Assembly: GCA_020161395.1 (NCBI GenBank)
Contig: JAIUOE010000008.1
Location: 1 to 64,000, forward strand
Direction of reading: 5' to 3'
DNA length: 64,000 nt
Source of the DNA: Bacteroidota bacterium
Lineage (GTDB): Bacteria > Bacteroidota > Ignavibacteria > Ignavibacteriales > Ignavibacteriaceae
Below the pieces are notes generated by a model that saw only the letters and a program-made list of their open reading frames with translations, had not been told where the DNA came from and searched no databases. The number at the start of each line of letters is the position of its first letter. Position 1 is the first letter of the stretch. A program made the position numbers and the translations under genes. This document shows, in pieces, positions 43,518 to 54,200 of this stretch.

Positions 43518-45605
43518 TTATTTCAAAAGGATCATCTTTATTGCCCCCGAGTTTTTACCTGCCTCCAGCCGGAAAATGTAAACACCGGATGGTAGTCCGT
43601 TGGCGTTAAACTTGATCTCATGGGTTCCGGCACCTGTTTCACCTTCTACAAGTGTAGCCACCTCGCGACCGAGAAAGTCGTAAACCACACCCTTCGCGTA
43701 ACCGGCAACAGGCAACACGAAACGGATAACCGTCTCAGGATTGAACGGGTTGGGGAAGTTCTGCGCAAGGGTGAACTCACCGGGTACGCCCGGTTCCTCC
43801 TCGACTGTCGTCAAAGCGGTGTCGGTAAGTTTGATTATGATATCACCGGAGGCAAACAAATATGCTGTGCCCTTGTCAGCCATTCTCATCAAGCCACCTG
43901 TGATCTGGAGCGGTAGTATTTTCGTGGTCCAATCCTTCCCATTCCGGGTAATACCGATCATTAAAGGATGGATATTCGTTTGTCCGTGGATCATCGATGC
44001 AAAACCGTTTAGATTGTCAATATAATCCATGGCGAGAATCCTCGGTACATATGAAGTGCTTCCCGTCCAGGACTCACCCTGATTGGCAGTGTAAAGATCG
44101 GAAGAGGAAGTGAAGCAAACCCCATCGTTCGGCGAAGAGAAGTGGAATCCCTTTGAATACCCGGAAGGATCGTAATATTTTTGCACCCAGGTCATTCCGC
44201 CGTCGGAGGTTTTGTAGATTGAAACACCCGTGGATCCGTGGATGAAACCGACATCCCTGTTTACAAAGTAAAGACCCTCGAGGTTTGAGGTGGCAGTTAT
44301 CGCGTTCCTCGTCCATGTCGTACCCCCATCCGTGGTTTTAAGGATGAACTTGTTGCTACCCAAAACATATCCATACTGATCATCAACAAAGAAGAATTTC
44401 AGGAGATTATCGTTCGAGTTAAGGGGTGCCGCGACATCAAACCAGCTTTCGCCATAGTCAGTGGAACTCATTATCTTGTTCCTTGCATGCAGAAAACCTT
44501 TGGCACCCCTTTCAATGAATGTCATATCACTGATGCTGTAGTACGAATGATGCCAGGGGATCTCGCGCCATGTCCTGGCTCCGTCAGTGGTTTTTCGAAT
44601 GAATTGCGTCCCTTCTTCACCGGCAAGAAAACCTGTGTCCCGCGAGGTGAAAAATGCAGATCTGAAGACATTGTCTTTCCTTTTTGACATCGTCATCCAC
44701 GAACTGCCCCTGTCAGTCGACCTGAATATCTTTCCCTCATTCCCGGCGGCAATAATGTTGTTTTCACCGCAGCTAACTGCCTTTAAATATCCCATGTTCT
44801 TAAGCTCAGTCCAGTCCGCTCCGCTGTTCCAGCTCATCAGATTCAAAGAACCTGCAACAAACACATGTGAATCATCGAGGAATTCGACGCTAAAAAAATC
44901 TTTATAGTTGAATGCCAGAAAAACCCATGTTGCCCCCATATCAGTTGACCTTGCGGCAAATCCCTTTCCGACACAGATCAGCACACCTTGAGAATTCAGG
45001 TCGAAATCCAATACAGGGTAACCCGGCATACTGTAGATGGTATCCCAATTAACTCCATTGTTTGTACTCCGGAACAACTTCCCGACATACCCTGTTGCTG
45101 AAGTGGCGCAGAAAAGGGAATTACCGAACACTTTAAAGCCATAGATGAAGTTGTTGAAATGCTTGGGTGTCCAGCTCAACCCACCGTCAGTGGTTACATA
45201 CAAGCGGTAGTCAGACCCCATGTACCCGTTGTTGGCATCCTTGAAGTAGATCGAGGTTATCAGTCTCTCCTGTGGCAGAGAGTAGAACAATTCCCACGAT
45301 TCACCCCCGTTCGTCGATTTGTAGAGCTTGCATGAAGCATCAAACAACCACCCCTCGCTCTCGTTCAGGAAGTAGAGCCCTTTCAAGTCGTTCGTTGTGT
45401 TTATTATGCAATTCTGCCATGTCGTTCCCCCATCGGAAGTTTTCATGCACAGGCCCGAGTTTCCAACTATCAATACTGTGGAATCATTAAAGGTCCAGAC
45501 ATTATATATGTCAGCATATGTGGGGGAAGGGCTTAGCAACTCCCACTTCAACTGTGAGTGTGCTGTAAATATGAGCGTAAGTAGCAACAATAAAATCTTT
45601 TTCAT
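43518..45605 (-). CDS. Secreted Asp-box propeller protein with T9SS tail (small type, S)
   Basis: The 695-residue protein has a signal peptide (MKKILLLLLTLIFTAHS) and roughly 12 Asp-box repeats (TSDGGTTWQN, STNGGESWELF, TTDGGTTWTRN). It ends with a sorting tail having QNFPNPFNPETVIRF. It differs from the 38017/49101/62235 subgroup in the propeller part, resembling plain Ycf48/HCF136-like chains, yet its tail DNA matches those of 38017 and 45661. It starts 55 bp after the L gene at 45661-48990 and ends 25 bp before the next L start. Confidence 0.85.
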   Translation of the reverse strand: MKKILLLLLTLIFTAHSQLKWELLSPSPTYADIYNVWTFNDSTVLIVGNSGLCMKTSDGGTTWQNCIINTTNDLKGLYFLNESEGWLFDASCKLYKSTNGGESWELFYSLPQERLITSIYFKDANNGYMGSDYRLYVTTDGGLSWTPKHFNNFIYGFKVFGNSLFCATSATGYVGKLFRSTNNGVNWDTIYSMPGYPVLDFDLNSQGVLICVGKGFAARSTDMGATWVFLAFNYKDFFSVEFLDDSHVFVAGSLNLMSWNSGADWTELKNMGYLKAVSCGENNIIAAGNEGKIFRSTDRGSSWMTMSKRKDNVFRSAFFTSRDTGFLAGEEGTQFIRKTTDGARTWREIPWHHSYYSISDMTFIERGAKGFLHARNKIMSSTDYGESWFDVAAPLNSNDNLLKFFFVDDQYGYVLGSNKFILKTTDGGTTWTRNAITATSNLEGLYFVNRDVGFIHGSTGVSIYKTSDGGMTWVQKYYDPSGYSKGFHFSSPNDGVCFTSSSDLYTANQGESWTGSTSYVPRILAMDYIDNLNGFASMIHGQTNIHPLMIGITRNGKDWTTKILPLQITGGLMRMADKGTAYLFASGDIIIKLTDTALTTVEEEPGVPGEFTLAQNFPNPFNPETVIRFVLPVAGYAKGVVYDFLGREVATLVEGETGAGTHEIKFNANGLPSGVYIFRLEAGKNSGAIKMILLK

Positions 45606-45660
45606 GGTGATCGCCTTAGAATTTACTTCTTTCTCTCTGTGGGGTTAGGTTCATCATCGT

Positions 45661-48600
45661 TTACCTCAGAAGCACCATCTTGACCGCTGCCGAGGTTTTA
45701 CCCGTCTCAAGCCGGAAAATGTAAACACCCGATGGTAGTCCGTTGGCGTCAAATTTTATCTCATGAGTTCCGGCTCTTGTTTCACCGTCTACCAGTGTAG
45801 CCACCTCGCGACCGAGAAAGTCGTAAACCACACCCTTCGCGTAACCGGCAACGGGCAACACGAAACGGATAACCGTCTCTGGATTGAACGGGTTGGGGAA
45901 GTTCTGCGCAAGGGTGAACTCACCGGGGATAACGGGTTCGTCATATACGCCTACAGGATTACCCGTTTGGATTTTTAGGTAGTAAAGTTTATTGCCCCTC
46001 GCCGTGATCAAGATCGTATCGCCTGATATCTCAACACCCATCGGTGAGACACCTTCCGGGAGTTTACTGAATCTCCAGGGGGAAAACGGACTTGTGGCAG
46101 TGTAAATCCCACCAAGGGTGTCTATCACCGCGCTGATGCCGTTCTGGGTGATCATATCCCTTACCGGTGCCCGCACCTCAGATGTCTCGGATGTCCAAGT
46201 TTCGCCCAAGTCGGTCGATACCTTTCGCGAGCCATACTGATTCAGCACAACGATAGTTGAGTCAGGGGCGAAACTGACCCTTTTGTACATTTGTGGTGCT
46301 CCGTGCCCGACATACCTGAAGGTCTCTCCGCCATCGTTCGAGATCGTGATGTTACCATTGTCACCTGCCCCGGCGATCAGATTGGTTCCAAGGGTGTTGA
46401 TATGTCGCAGATCCCCGTAGGCGGGGGCGAACCACAACTTTGTCCATGGATCCGGCGAAGCCACTGCCCTGAATATACTGCCGTAAGTCCCGGATCCGAA
46501 TATCCTGTTGGGTTTCAGCGGAGCAACGGCCGTTATCATTATGCTTCCGAAAGGTGCTTCCTTTCTTCCCCATGTGAAACCCCTGTTCCCTGAGTAACCG
46601 AGGAAATTGCCGTTCGTTAGGTAGAACGCGAGATTATTGTTCGGATCATAGTAGAATCTCAGGATAGGATAGGTTGTGCCCGATGCCACCGTGGTCCAGT
46701 TTCCCGGTAACTGGTCGGTTCTTGCAATCTCGCCGTAATTATTAGCCACGATCAGTCTTCCGTCGGGTAAGATTATTGCCGCTGTCAGGTCACCGCGAAG
46801 CGGCGTTGTATACAGGGTTGGCTGGTAGGCCAGGGTTGAAGACCTGAATGAGAACCAGCGATTGAAACTTCCCCAGCCGTTTGAGTTTGCCGCCCTGACA
46901 CGCCAAAAATAAAGTGCCGAATCTGCGCCAAGGCTCACCGTAACTGAAGTGGAGTCGATACCTGTAATATCGTTCACAATATTCGAAGTGTCTCCGAGAG
47001 CGAGCTGTAGGTTGTACTCTGTAATCGGCGATACTGTCCAGGGCTCCTCCCAGCTGAATCTAAGATTCTGGTACTCGTAGGGCGATCTGTCCCTCGGGAG
47101 CCGCCTGAGTACCGTCGAAGGGGTAGGGGGCCCGCTTTCATGTCTGAATCTGAAAAGCCTGTTCCCCCCAACAAGCGCGTAGGTAGTGTTGGCATCACCT
47201 GGAGCCACCTCTAGCTCATTTAGCCCTCCTCCGATGAAAACCCTCCGGAAAACGGCCCGTTCGCCAAAATTGTAGAAGAGTTGTCCGCTCTGATAGATCA
47301 TGCCGATCAATCCACCCGGGCGCTGCGCTGTATGAACGACAACTCCCTCCTGGTTTACCGAGCCTCCCTGACCGCCTTCGTACCAGACCGAGAACTCGCT
47401 CGCGATATAGTAATAAAGCCCGAGGGTTGCAGGATCGAGGCTGACCATCTGTCTGCTGTAACCGGTTGCTGTCCAGGTCTTACCGCCATCGGAAGTTACA
47501 AGCGACTTGCTCTCAAAGTATCCATGCTGATAGATGGCCGATCCGTTCATCCGGTCGTAAAAACAGACATCGGAAAAATACCCGCCGCTAAAACCGGTGT
47601 TCACCGGTGTGAATTGTTGCCATGCCGGATCTGTAAAATAGAGGGAATCGTTTGAACAGACGAATATCGTGTCCCGCCCCGCGAATGATGCGCTTACAAT
47701 CGTCTTGTGGAAGTTTGAAACAACCGGGTTCCAGTTTGCGCCGCCGTCGGGTGACTCAACTATCTGCCCGTTCGCATAGATCGCCACAAACTCTGTCTCG
47801 CTCCTTTGTATGAATTTCTTTACCTTATAAGTCACCGCGGGGGTTGTGGTCGCCTGCCATGTCCCGCCACCATCGGTCGTCATTATTATCGTTCCGTCGG
47901 ACCGGCCCGCAAACCCCTTGGTTCCGTTTACAAAAAAGAGTGTTGTTGCCTCGCTTTCACCGGGCAGATCGAACTGCTCGATCTTTAAATTCCGGTGTCC
48001 ATGTTTGTGAAATGTCATAATCCCGTCGGTTTTGCCCACATTTCTCGTATAGATCACGAGTTTGTCGTGAGTTGTGGGGATTATATAATTCAGATTCATT
48101 GAATTGTTGCCGATAGTAACGGTCTGCAATACCGTGTCAGGGAGGCTAAAGCGGTGCAGCAGTCTGTTGCCCCAACCGACATTGTCGAGGGCGTATATCT
48201 CGCGGTCACTAACATATCCATAGCCACCTCTGATGTCAGTTCCACCCGGTCTGTAAGCCTGAATGATCTCACCTGTCATCGATAGGAGATAGAACATATT
48301 GCTGGTCGATACCACGAAAAAACCGTTGTCACTTTTTCCGACCTTCCTGTATCCATTCAAAGTTGTTGGTAACTCCACCCTCACCCATGTAGCACCGTTA
48401 TCCGTCGAGTAGAGTATCCCGGGAGTGGGAGGAAACCTCTCAATAACGAATAAATATCCTTTATCATAGACAGGGTTCTCATTAACTTTGCTGTAGGGCC
48501 AGAACGCAGCATTCCATGACGCTCCGAGGTCTGTTGATCTTAGCATGCCCCCCTCTTTGGGGAACAGAATACCATGCTTATGGTTGTAGAGAAGACCATA

Positions 48601-48990
48601 TGCAAATCTCTCACCCTCCCAAAGCGACGCCACATGAGTCCAGGTTTCACCTGCATTATAGCTGTGAAAGACATACTGGCTGTCTCTTATCGCCACGAGG
48701 GTGTCCCTCCCGATGGGGAACATCTCCATGATTTTGTCGAGCTGAGAGGTTAACTTGCCGTCACGCCAGGTTTCACCACCATCGGTGGTTATACTGTATT
48801 CAGCATAATTTTTCCAAAATGCGACTCCGTTCAGAGAATCACAAAATTGTACATTAGCAGTACCTTTGCCGGTATAAAAACTCGCAGCCCAAGGGACGAC
48901 AACTTCGGTACCACCGGGAGATTCTGACTGTGCCCTTGTCTGACTAACCACGGTCAGAAAAAAAATGAGAATCAGCGTGTAATTTTTCAT
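45661..48990 (-). CDS. Secreted two-propeller/FN3 protein with T9SS tail (large type, L)
   Basis: The 1109-residue protein has a signal peptide (MKNYTLILIFFLTVVSQTRAQ) and then the L-type order: mature start TEVVVPWAASFYTGKG, Asp-box propeller, FN3-like domain at about 655-770 (LALGDTSNIVNDITG), second Asp-box region and a sorting tail QNFPNPFNPETVIRF. The body is the nearest relative of the 40133 protein, but the tail belongs to the type found in the S genes 38017 and 43518. This mosaic suggests exchange of tails within the array. Confidence 0.85.
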   Translation of the reverse strand: MKNYTLILIFFLTVVSQTRAQSESPGGTEVVVPWAASFYTGKGTANVQFCDSLNGVAFWKNYAEYSITTDGGETWRDGKLTSQLDKIMEMFPIGRDTLVAIRDSQYVFHSYNAGETWTHVASLWEGERFAYGLLYNHKHGILFPKEGGMLRSTDLGASWNAAFWPYSKVNENPVYDKGYLFVIERFPPTPGILYSTDNGATWVRVELPTTLNGYRKVGKSDNGFFVVSTSNMFYLLSMTGEIIQAYRPGGTDIRGGYGYVSDREIYALDNVGWGNRLLHRFSLPDTVLQTVTIGNNSMNLNYIIPTTHDKLVIYTRNVGKTDGIMTFHKHGHRNLKIEQFDLPGESEATTLFFVNGTKGFAGRSDGTIIMTTDGGGTWQATTTPAVTYKVKKFIQRSETEFVAIYANGQIVESPDGGANWNPVVSNFHKTIVSASFAGRDTIFVCSNDSLYFTDPAWQQFTPVNTGFSGGYFSDVCFYDRMNGSAIYQHGYFESKSLVTSDGGKTWTATGYSRQMVSLDPATLGLYYYIASEFSVWYEGGQGGSVNQEGVVVHTAQRPGGLIGMIYQSGQLFYNFGERAVFRRVFIGGGLNELEVAPGDANTTYALVGGNRLFRFRHESGPPTPSTVLRRLPRDRSPYEYQNLRFSWEEPWTVSPITEYNLQLALGDTSNIVNDITGIDSTSVTVSLGADSALYFWRVRAANSNGWGSFNRWFSFRSSTLAYQPTLYTTPLRGDLTAAIILPDGRLIVANNYGEIARTDQLPGNWTTVASGTTYPILRFYYDPNNNLAFYLTNGNFLGYSGNRGFTWGRKEAPFGSIMITAVAPLKPNRIFGSGTYGSIFRAVASPDPWTKLWFAPAYGDLRHINTLGTNLIAGAGDNGNITISNDGGETFRYVGHGAPQMYKRVSFAPDSTIVVLNQYGSRKVSTDLGETWTSETSEVRAPVRDMITQNGISAVIDTLGGIYTATSPFSPWRFSKLPEGVSPMGVEISGDTILITARGNKLYYLKIQTGNPVGVYDEPVIPGEFTLAQNFPNPFNPETVIRFVLPVAGYAKGVVYDFLGREVATLVDGETRAGTHEIKFDANGLPSGVYIFRLETGKTSAAVKMVLLR

Positions 48991-49022
48991 AGCATTCCTG
49001 CTTTTATTTTACAAATCTTGAT

Positions 49023-49093
49023 GAACTTCGGAACCTCAGAACTTCGGAACCTCGGAAGTGTTGAAATACTGAGGTTCTGAAACTCCGAAGTTC
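49023..49093. terminator. Nested inverted repeat between array genes
   Basis: GAACTTCGGA at 49023-49032 pairs exactly with TCCGAAGTTC at 49084-49093, and ACCTCAG at 49033-49039 with CTGAGGT at 49069-49075. A small ACTTC/GAAGT pair lies inside. It starts directly after the stop of the S gene at 49101 and before the L gene starting at 48990. It may be a terminator or an mRNA-stabilising/processing hairpin. Confidence 0.6.
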
Positions 49094-49100
49094 TGAAGCT

Positions 49101-51227
49101 CTATTTTAAGAGAATCATCTTCGAATATTCCTTTTTCCCGCCGAAATCGAGTGTATAAAAATAGACGCCGCTGTTCAGGTTTTGGGAGTTGAAGTTGTAT
49201 CTGTTTACTCCGTTTTGGGCGTTAATAATGTCTGAATAAACCTCTCTGCCTGAAATGTCGAAGAGAGTGAGTTGAACATTCCCGCTTTCCTTTGTGAAAA
49301 ACTCAATAACTGTGCTGTTATTAAAGGGATTCGGGAAATTCCCGATAATGTGATATTCGGGGAGAATGGGACTTGGTTCCTTTACTTCCGAGTACCAGGA
49401 ATCGTCGAGATTCCCTTTATAAACACCACCTGCTGTAGTAGTGATGAGAAATTTACGGGAGTCGATCATCTTTATATGATTGAAATCAGCCTGTATCCCC
49501 GTTTTCAGGAGCTTCCACGACTGACCGCCATCGACTGATGTGCAGATTACCCCCGAATCACCGGCGACAATGAATCTTGCGGAATCAATACCGGCAATCG
49601 AGTTGAACCTTAAAACTGTATCTTTAAACAGGAGCGACCACGATTCGGTATTGTTGTATGTTTTCATGATTCTCCCTGTTTGGGTAACGAGAATGCCCGA
49701 GGTATTGCCAAATCTTAGATATGAGGAGATGTACGGAGTAATGACCGCTGTCTGCTTCCAGTTGACACCGCCGTCAGTCGTAACATTGAACTGAGTGCTG
49801 TCACGGAGCACCCAGCCGTTCAGATTGTCGATGAAATCGAGATGTGTCAACCGGGTGTTTGCAAAAGTTTTGAGCATCGTTTTAGTCGAGCCTGTCCGCT
49901 TGTAGATGCTGCTCGCAGACTTGTTGCGGGGTTTTGTGAGGGAATCGGTAATGATAAAATAACCTGTTTGATCGCTCAATGATTGAGAACTGATTATGAC
50001 CCCCGAGGTATTTGCTATCAGATCTGACCATGTCGCCCCCGAATTTGATGAGTAGAGTTCGGATCTTTCGAGAACCCTGAAACCTCGTCCGTTCGAGAGA
50101 TAATACTCCCTGTTCACCCAGCCGCCATCGTAACTGTATTTCCAGGATTCACCTCCATTGGTTGTTCTGGCGATATATCCGGATGAAACACCGTTTATGA
50201 AAGGGGAATTGCACGAGATGATATAGTCGTTTTCAGAGACGATAGTTACAGAGGAAATCTTTCTGCCACCCAAGGAGACAATACGGGAACTAAGCTGCTG
50301 CCCCGAAGAATTGGAATAATAGATATTCGGTCCATCGGTAATTGCGTACAGTGTGTTCGATTTTGACCAGAAGCCGTAGTACCTTTTTTGAGGTTTTTTT
50401 TGGGTAGTGAGATTGGTAGCCGTAACTCCCGTTGCTGTAAGCGTTAATGTTCTCATTTTACCCGTTGTGTCCATGATAAAAAGGCTGTTTTGCCCTGTTT
50501 GCTTTGTTTCAACGAGATCTGTTTGTTGCCAGGTGAGAAATGAAGTCCAGGTTGCACCATTATTTTCGGATGAAGTAATCAAACCGCCGTCACCTGTAAA
50601 CATGATGGAGTTACCGCTCTGCAGCATTCCTTTGACGCTTTTTCCGAGTGTTTCGGCGTAGAAAGGGGACCAGGTAAGTCCACCATCGGAAGTTGTGGCT
50701 ACAACTCCTTTGTCCATAAGCGCCCAGGCTGTGAAATATCCCGTAAACACAACATTATTAATGTCTTCCATTCCGATTCTAACCGACTGCCAGTGTAACC
50801 CGTTATCATCGCTTCTTGCGAACCAGCCCCGCCTGCCGGCAACAACCAGACTGTAGGTAGCAATTCTTTTCACGAATGTAAGTGCAGCATCCGGCAGTGA
50901 GGTTACGGATACATCAGACCAGGTGGCGCCGCCATCGGTAGATTTCTTAACCATCCCGTTCCTGCCCGAAATGAAGAGTATTCCATCGGGACCGGAAGTT
51001 ACAGCAAGAACACCCGTATTACCGGGAATGGGGACATCCGACCACGCAAGTCCTGTATTTGTTGTCCTAAGGAGTGTTCCTCTGTTTGTGACTACAAAAC
51101 CGTAATACTCATTCAAAAATTCGACATCAATAAATGCACTTGTGTCTGAATAATTTATCACGGGCACGAGTTGAGTCCGTGGAGTGATAGATAAAATGAG
51201 GATAAAAAATGCAAAATATTTCATCAT
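49101..51227 (-). CDS. Secreted Asp-box propeller protein with T9SS tail (small type, S)
   Basis: The 708-residue protein has a signal peptide (MMKYFAFFILILSITPRTQ) and Asp-box repeats such as STDGGATWSDV, TSDGGLTWSPF and TTNGGESWKYSY. The central segment with RLTHLDFIDNLNGWVLRDST marks it as one subgroup with 38017 and 62235. The tail starts GNFPNPFNNSTVIEF and is of a different type from theirs (GKKEYSKMILLK end). It begins 6 bp after the L gene at 51234-55472, the tight spacing typical of the L-S pairs. Confidence 0.85.
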   Translation of the reverse strand: MMKYFAFFILILSITPRTQLVPVINYSDTSAFIDVEFLNEYYGFVVTNRGTLLRTTNTGLAWSDVPIPGNTGVLAVTSGPDGILFISGRNGMVKKSTDGGATWSDVSVTSLPDAALTFVKRIATYSLVVAGRRGWFARSDDNGLHWQSVRIGMEDINNVVFTGYFTAWALMDKGVVATTSDGGLTWSPFYAETLGKSVKGMLQSGNSIMFTGDGGLITSSENNGATWTSFLTWQQTDLVETKQTGQNSLFIMDTTGKMRTLTLTATGVTATNLTTQKKPQKRYYGFWSKSNTLYAITDGPNIYYSNSSGQQLSSRIVSLGGRKISSVTIVSENDYIISCNSPFINGVSSGYIARTTNGGESWKYSYDGGWVNREYYLSNGRGFRVLERSELYSSNSGATWSDLIANTSGVIISSQSLSDQTGYFIITDSLTKPRNKSASSIYKRTGSTKTMLKTFANTRLTHLDFIDNLNGWVLRDSTQFNVTTDGGVNWKQTAVITPYISSYLRFGNTSGILVTQTGRIMKTYNNTESWSLLFKDTVLRFNSIAGIDSARFIVAGDSGVICTSVDGGQSWKLLKTGIQADFNHIKMIDSRKFLITTTAGGVYKGNLDDSWYSEVKEPSPILPEYHIIGNFPNPFNNSTVIEFFTKESGNVQLTLFDISGREVYSDIINAQNGVNRYNFNSQNLNSGVYFYTLDFGGKKEYSKMILLK

Positions 51228-51233
51228 GTCCCC

Positions 51234-54200
51234 CTACTTTAAATAGATCATTTTTTTTGTGAAAAAGGCACCGTTTCCTCGTAGCCGGTAGAAATAGAGT
51301 CCGCTGGAGAGTTTTGATGCATCAAATATGATCTGATATTTCCCGGGCTCCATAAAACCATTCAGGAGGGTTTGGACTTTCTCACCGTTACTGCTGAATA
51401 TTTCAAGGGTGTAGGAATCAGCCGTTGTAATTTGGAATCCGATGGTAGTCGAAGGATTAAACGGATTCGGGAAATTCTGGTAAAGGGTATATTCATCGGG
51501 GATGTCGACTGAGGGATCATCCGGTTGAATTTCGTCACTGGAGGAACCGTAGTAGATATTCCCGGCTTCCGAGACAACAATCCCTTTCCCGGAGTGGGAG
51601 AAGAGTACTGATTTTATACTTCCAAGGGCAAATCCCTTGAAGGAGGAGGTTATCCCGCCGTTATCATCCAGCCTGTACAAATTACCCGAATTGTCACCGA
51701 CCCAAAAATTCTTTCCGTTTGAAGTGAAAAGGGAGGAGATATTCAGAGTATCATTTGAAAATTCGACAAGTGTGTCCATCAGGGGACCTCTTCCTGTCAC
51801 AATTCTGTTACCTTGCAACAGGACTGCGAAGAATTTTCCCGGTACGATGATCGCGGGCATGTTCGAAAGTGATCCTGCTGACCAGATTGTCCTGTAGCCC
51901 GACAGATTCAGATTGTACTCCCTTATTTCCGATCTGGTGGCTTCGTTGTTTACGGAGGATTCAAGATGGATATAGAGCTTGTTTTTTCCTGCTTTTATCG
52001 CAGCTATCTCCAGACCTGCCGCAGCCGGATTAATCTCTGTTTTTTGTATCCATGTTCTTCCGCCGTCATTCGTCCGGAAGAGTGATCCGTCGCGGCATGA
52101 AATAAATCCTGTGAACTTGTCGTTGAAAGAGATAGCCGAGGCTTTTTTGTCCGCAGGAATTCCCGAACCTTCGGCTAAAAAGGCGCCGTTGTTATAGACA
52201 AGTACACGCCCGGAATCGCCTGCGATGACGACTTCACCCCCTGCTTTTTGAGTAATTACAAACAAATCGGATGTAACGGGAGAGGGGGCTGCCCTCCAAA
52301 TTCTTCCTTCATCTTCAGACACCATAACCATTCCGGCTCTACCGGCACCCATCAACGATTTTGCGCCCGTAAAAAGATACTGATTCAGAGATGCAGCACC
52401 CGGATTGACAACATACTGCCATGGTGCATTGGAACCGGGTGAGGGGAGTGGAGCTACAAAAAGTTTACCGCCTGATGAAGGAATCAACACTTCATTTTCA
52501 ACGAGTTCAAGTCCGTTGGCAATACGCTTTTCGGGGAGTGTCTGATAGAAATATTCAACTGAGTTGAACGGCATTGTAAACACTCCGCCAAGAGTATCAA
52601 TCATCATCGAATTGTTTCGCCAGTCCTTAAAACCTCTCAAAGGGGCTTCGAATGCGAGCCGTTCATAAATCCATGTATTGCCCAGATCATTGGATATCCG
52701 TCTTTCACCTCTGCTGTTTCTGATGATAATCCGCTGTCCCTCGTCTATTTCAAACCGGGTGAAGGTTTCGGAGTAGGCGAGGGATTTCTGCCTGAATGTA
52801 GCACCGCCATCAGTGGAGATGGTAAAACTTCCCTGAGCTCCGACTGCAATAATTACAGTGGAATCGATGGTTTTAATGTCCAGGTTATCACCTGTGTCGG
52901 GTGAGTACCAGATGTTGTTCCAGGTGCTGCCACCGTTGGTGGTTTTAAATATGGTACCGTAACCACCGGCTGCATAACCTGTTGTGGCGCCGGTAAAGGC
53001 GAGGGAATAAATCATTTTCCCTCTTAAAGGGTCGGCAATTTTTGTCCAGGTTATACCGTTATTAGTCGAGAAAGAGTACTCATTATTAGTGCTGAAGGCA
53101 TAGATGACGGAAGAATACTTATTAACGGTGAACTTCGTAATTTTGTAAGTGGTTGCCGAATTACCCTGTGTCCATAACCAGGAGAAGTTGTCTGTGAAGC
53201 TGATCAGGCCGTTCTCCGTACCTACGAAATATCTGCCTGCAGGTGTTTTTATTGCGGCTGTTACATTGTTAGTGAAATTTGTTTGAACTGTGGAAAATGA
53301 GAGAATCTCGGCTGAAGTCCGGAATTTGTACCACGGGTTGAATTCTCCCCAGCCTTCACCATTCCGGGCACGCACCCGCCAGAAATAGAAGGAAGTATCT
53401 GAAATTAGATTGAGGGTGTATTTCGGTGAAAAAACCGATGCGTCATCCACAACGATATTGGATGTGTCGCCAAGTGCGATCTGAACCTGATAATTCCTGA
53501 TTGGGGTATGAGAATATGGCTCGCCCCACTTCAACTCAAAGTTTTTTGGAACAAATTTTGCTCCGTCCGGAGGTGATTGTCTGAGTACCAGGGATGGAAT
53601 ATTCGGCAGATTCGAGGGAGAAAATTTATATATCCTTCCGTTCGGGGCTGCAAGATAGATTGCCTTGTTGCCGGCTGCAAAGATGTGTCTGACCGTGACC
53701 GGTTCACCGAGACTGACAAGGGACCAGTTGAATTTGTCTCCAAAAGTAATAAGGAAGTTGCCTCTGTCGGTATATGCTGCAGCCACTCCGTTTTTATTTT
53801 GATGAACACCCGTTATCATTCCTTTCAGGGACATAATACAACCCTGCGTATTGTTCCTGTACCAGGTGACTCCTGTGGAATATTTCCAGTAAATGCCAAA
53901 ATTTGCAGGATCGTATGTGTAGAGGCGGTAAGTCATGATCTTCTTCCACCAGAATGAGCCGCCATTGGTGCTTGTCAGCAAATGGCTCGCAAAATATTCA
54001 TTCTCATAGGTAACAGAGCCGTTGAGAGAATCGAAGAACTGAACACCCGTGTATCTGCCCGCCGGAACATCGACCCTGATGTGCCTGATCTGCCGCCATA
54101 GATGATCTGTTCCGTATAACGAGTCGGAAGTGCAGAAATAGATATTATCGGGATTGCTGTATGAAATGGAGGTAATGTCCCGCCCAAATCCTGATTCTTT

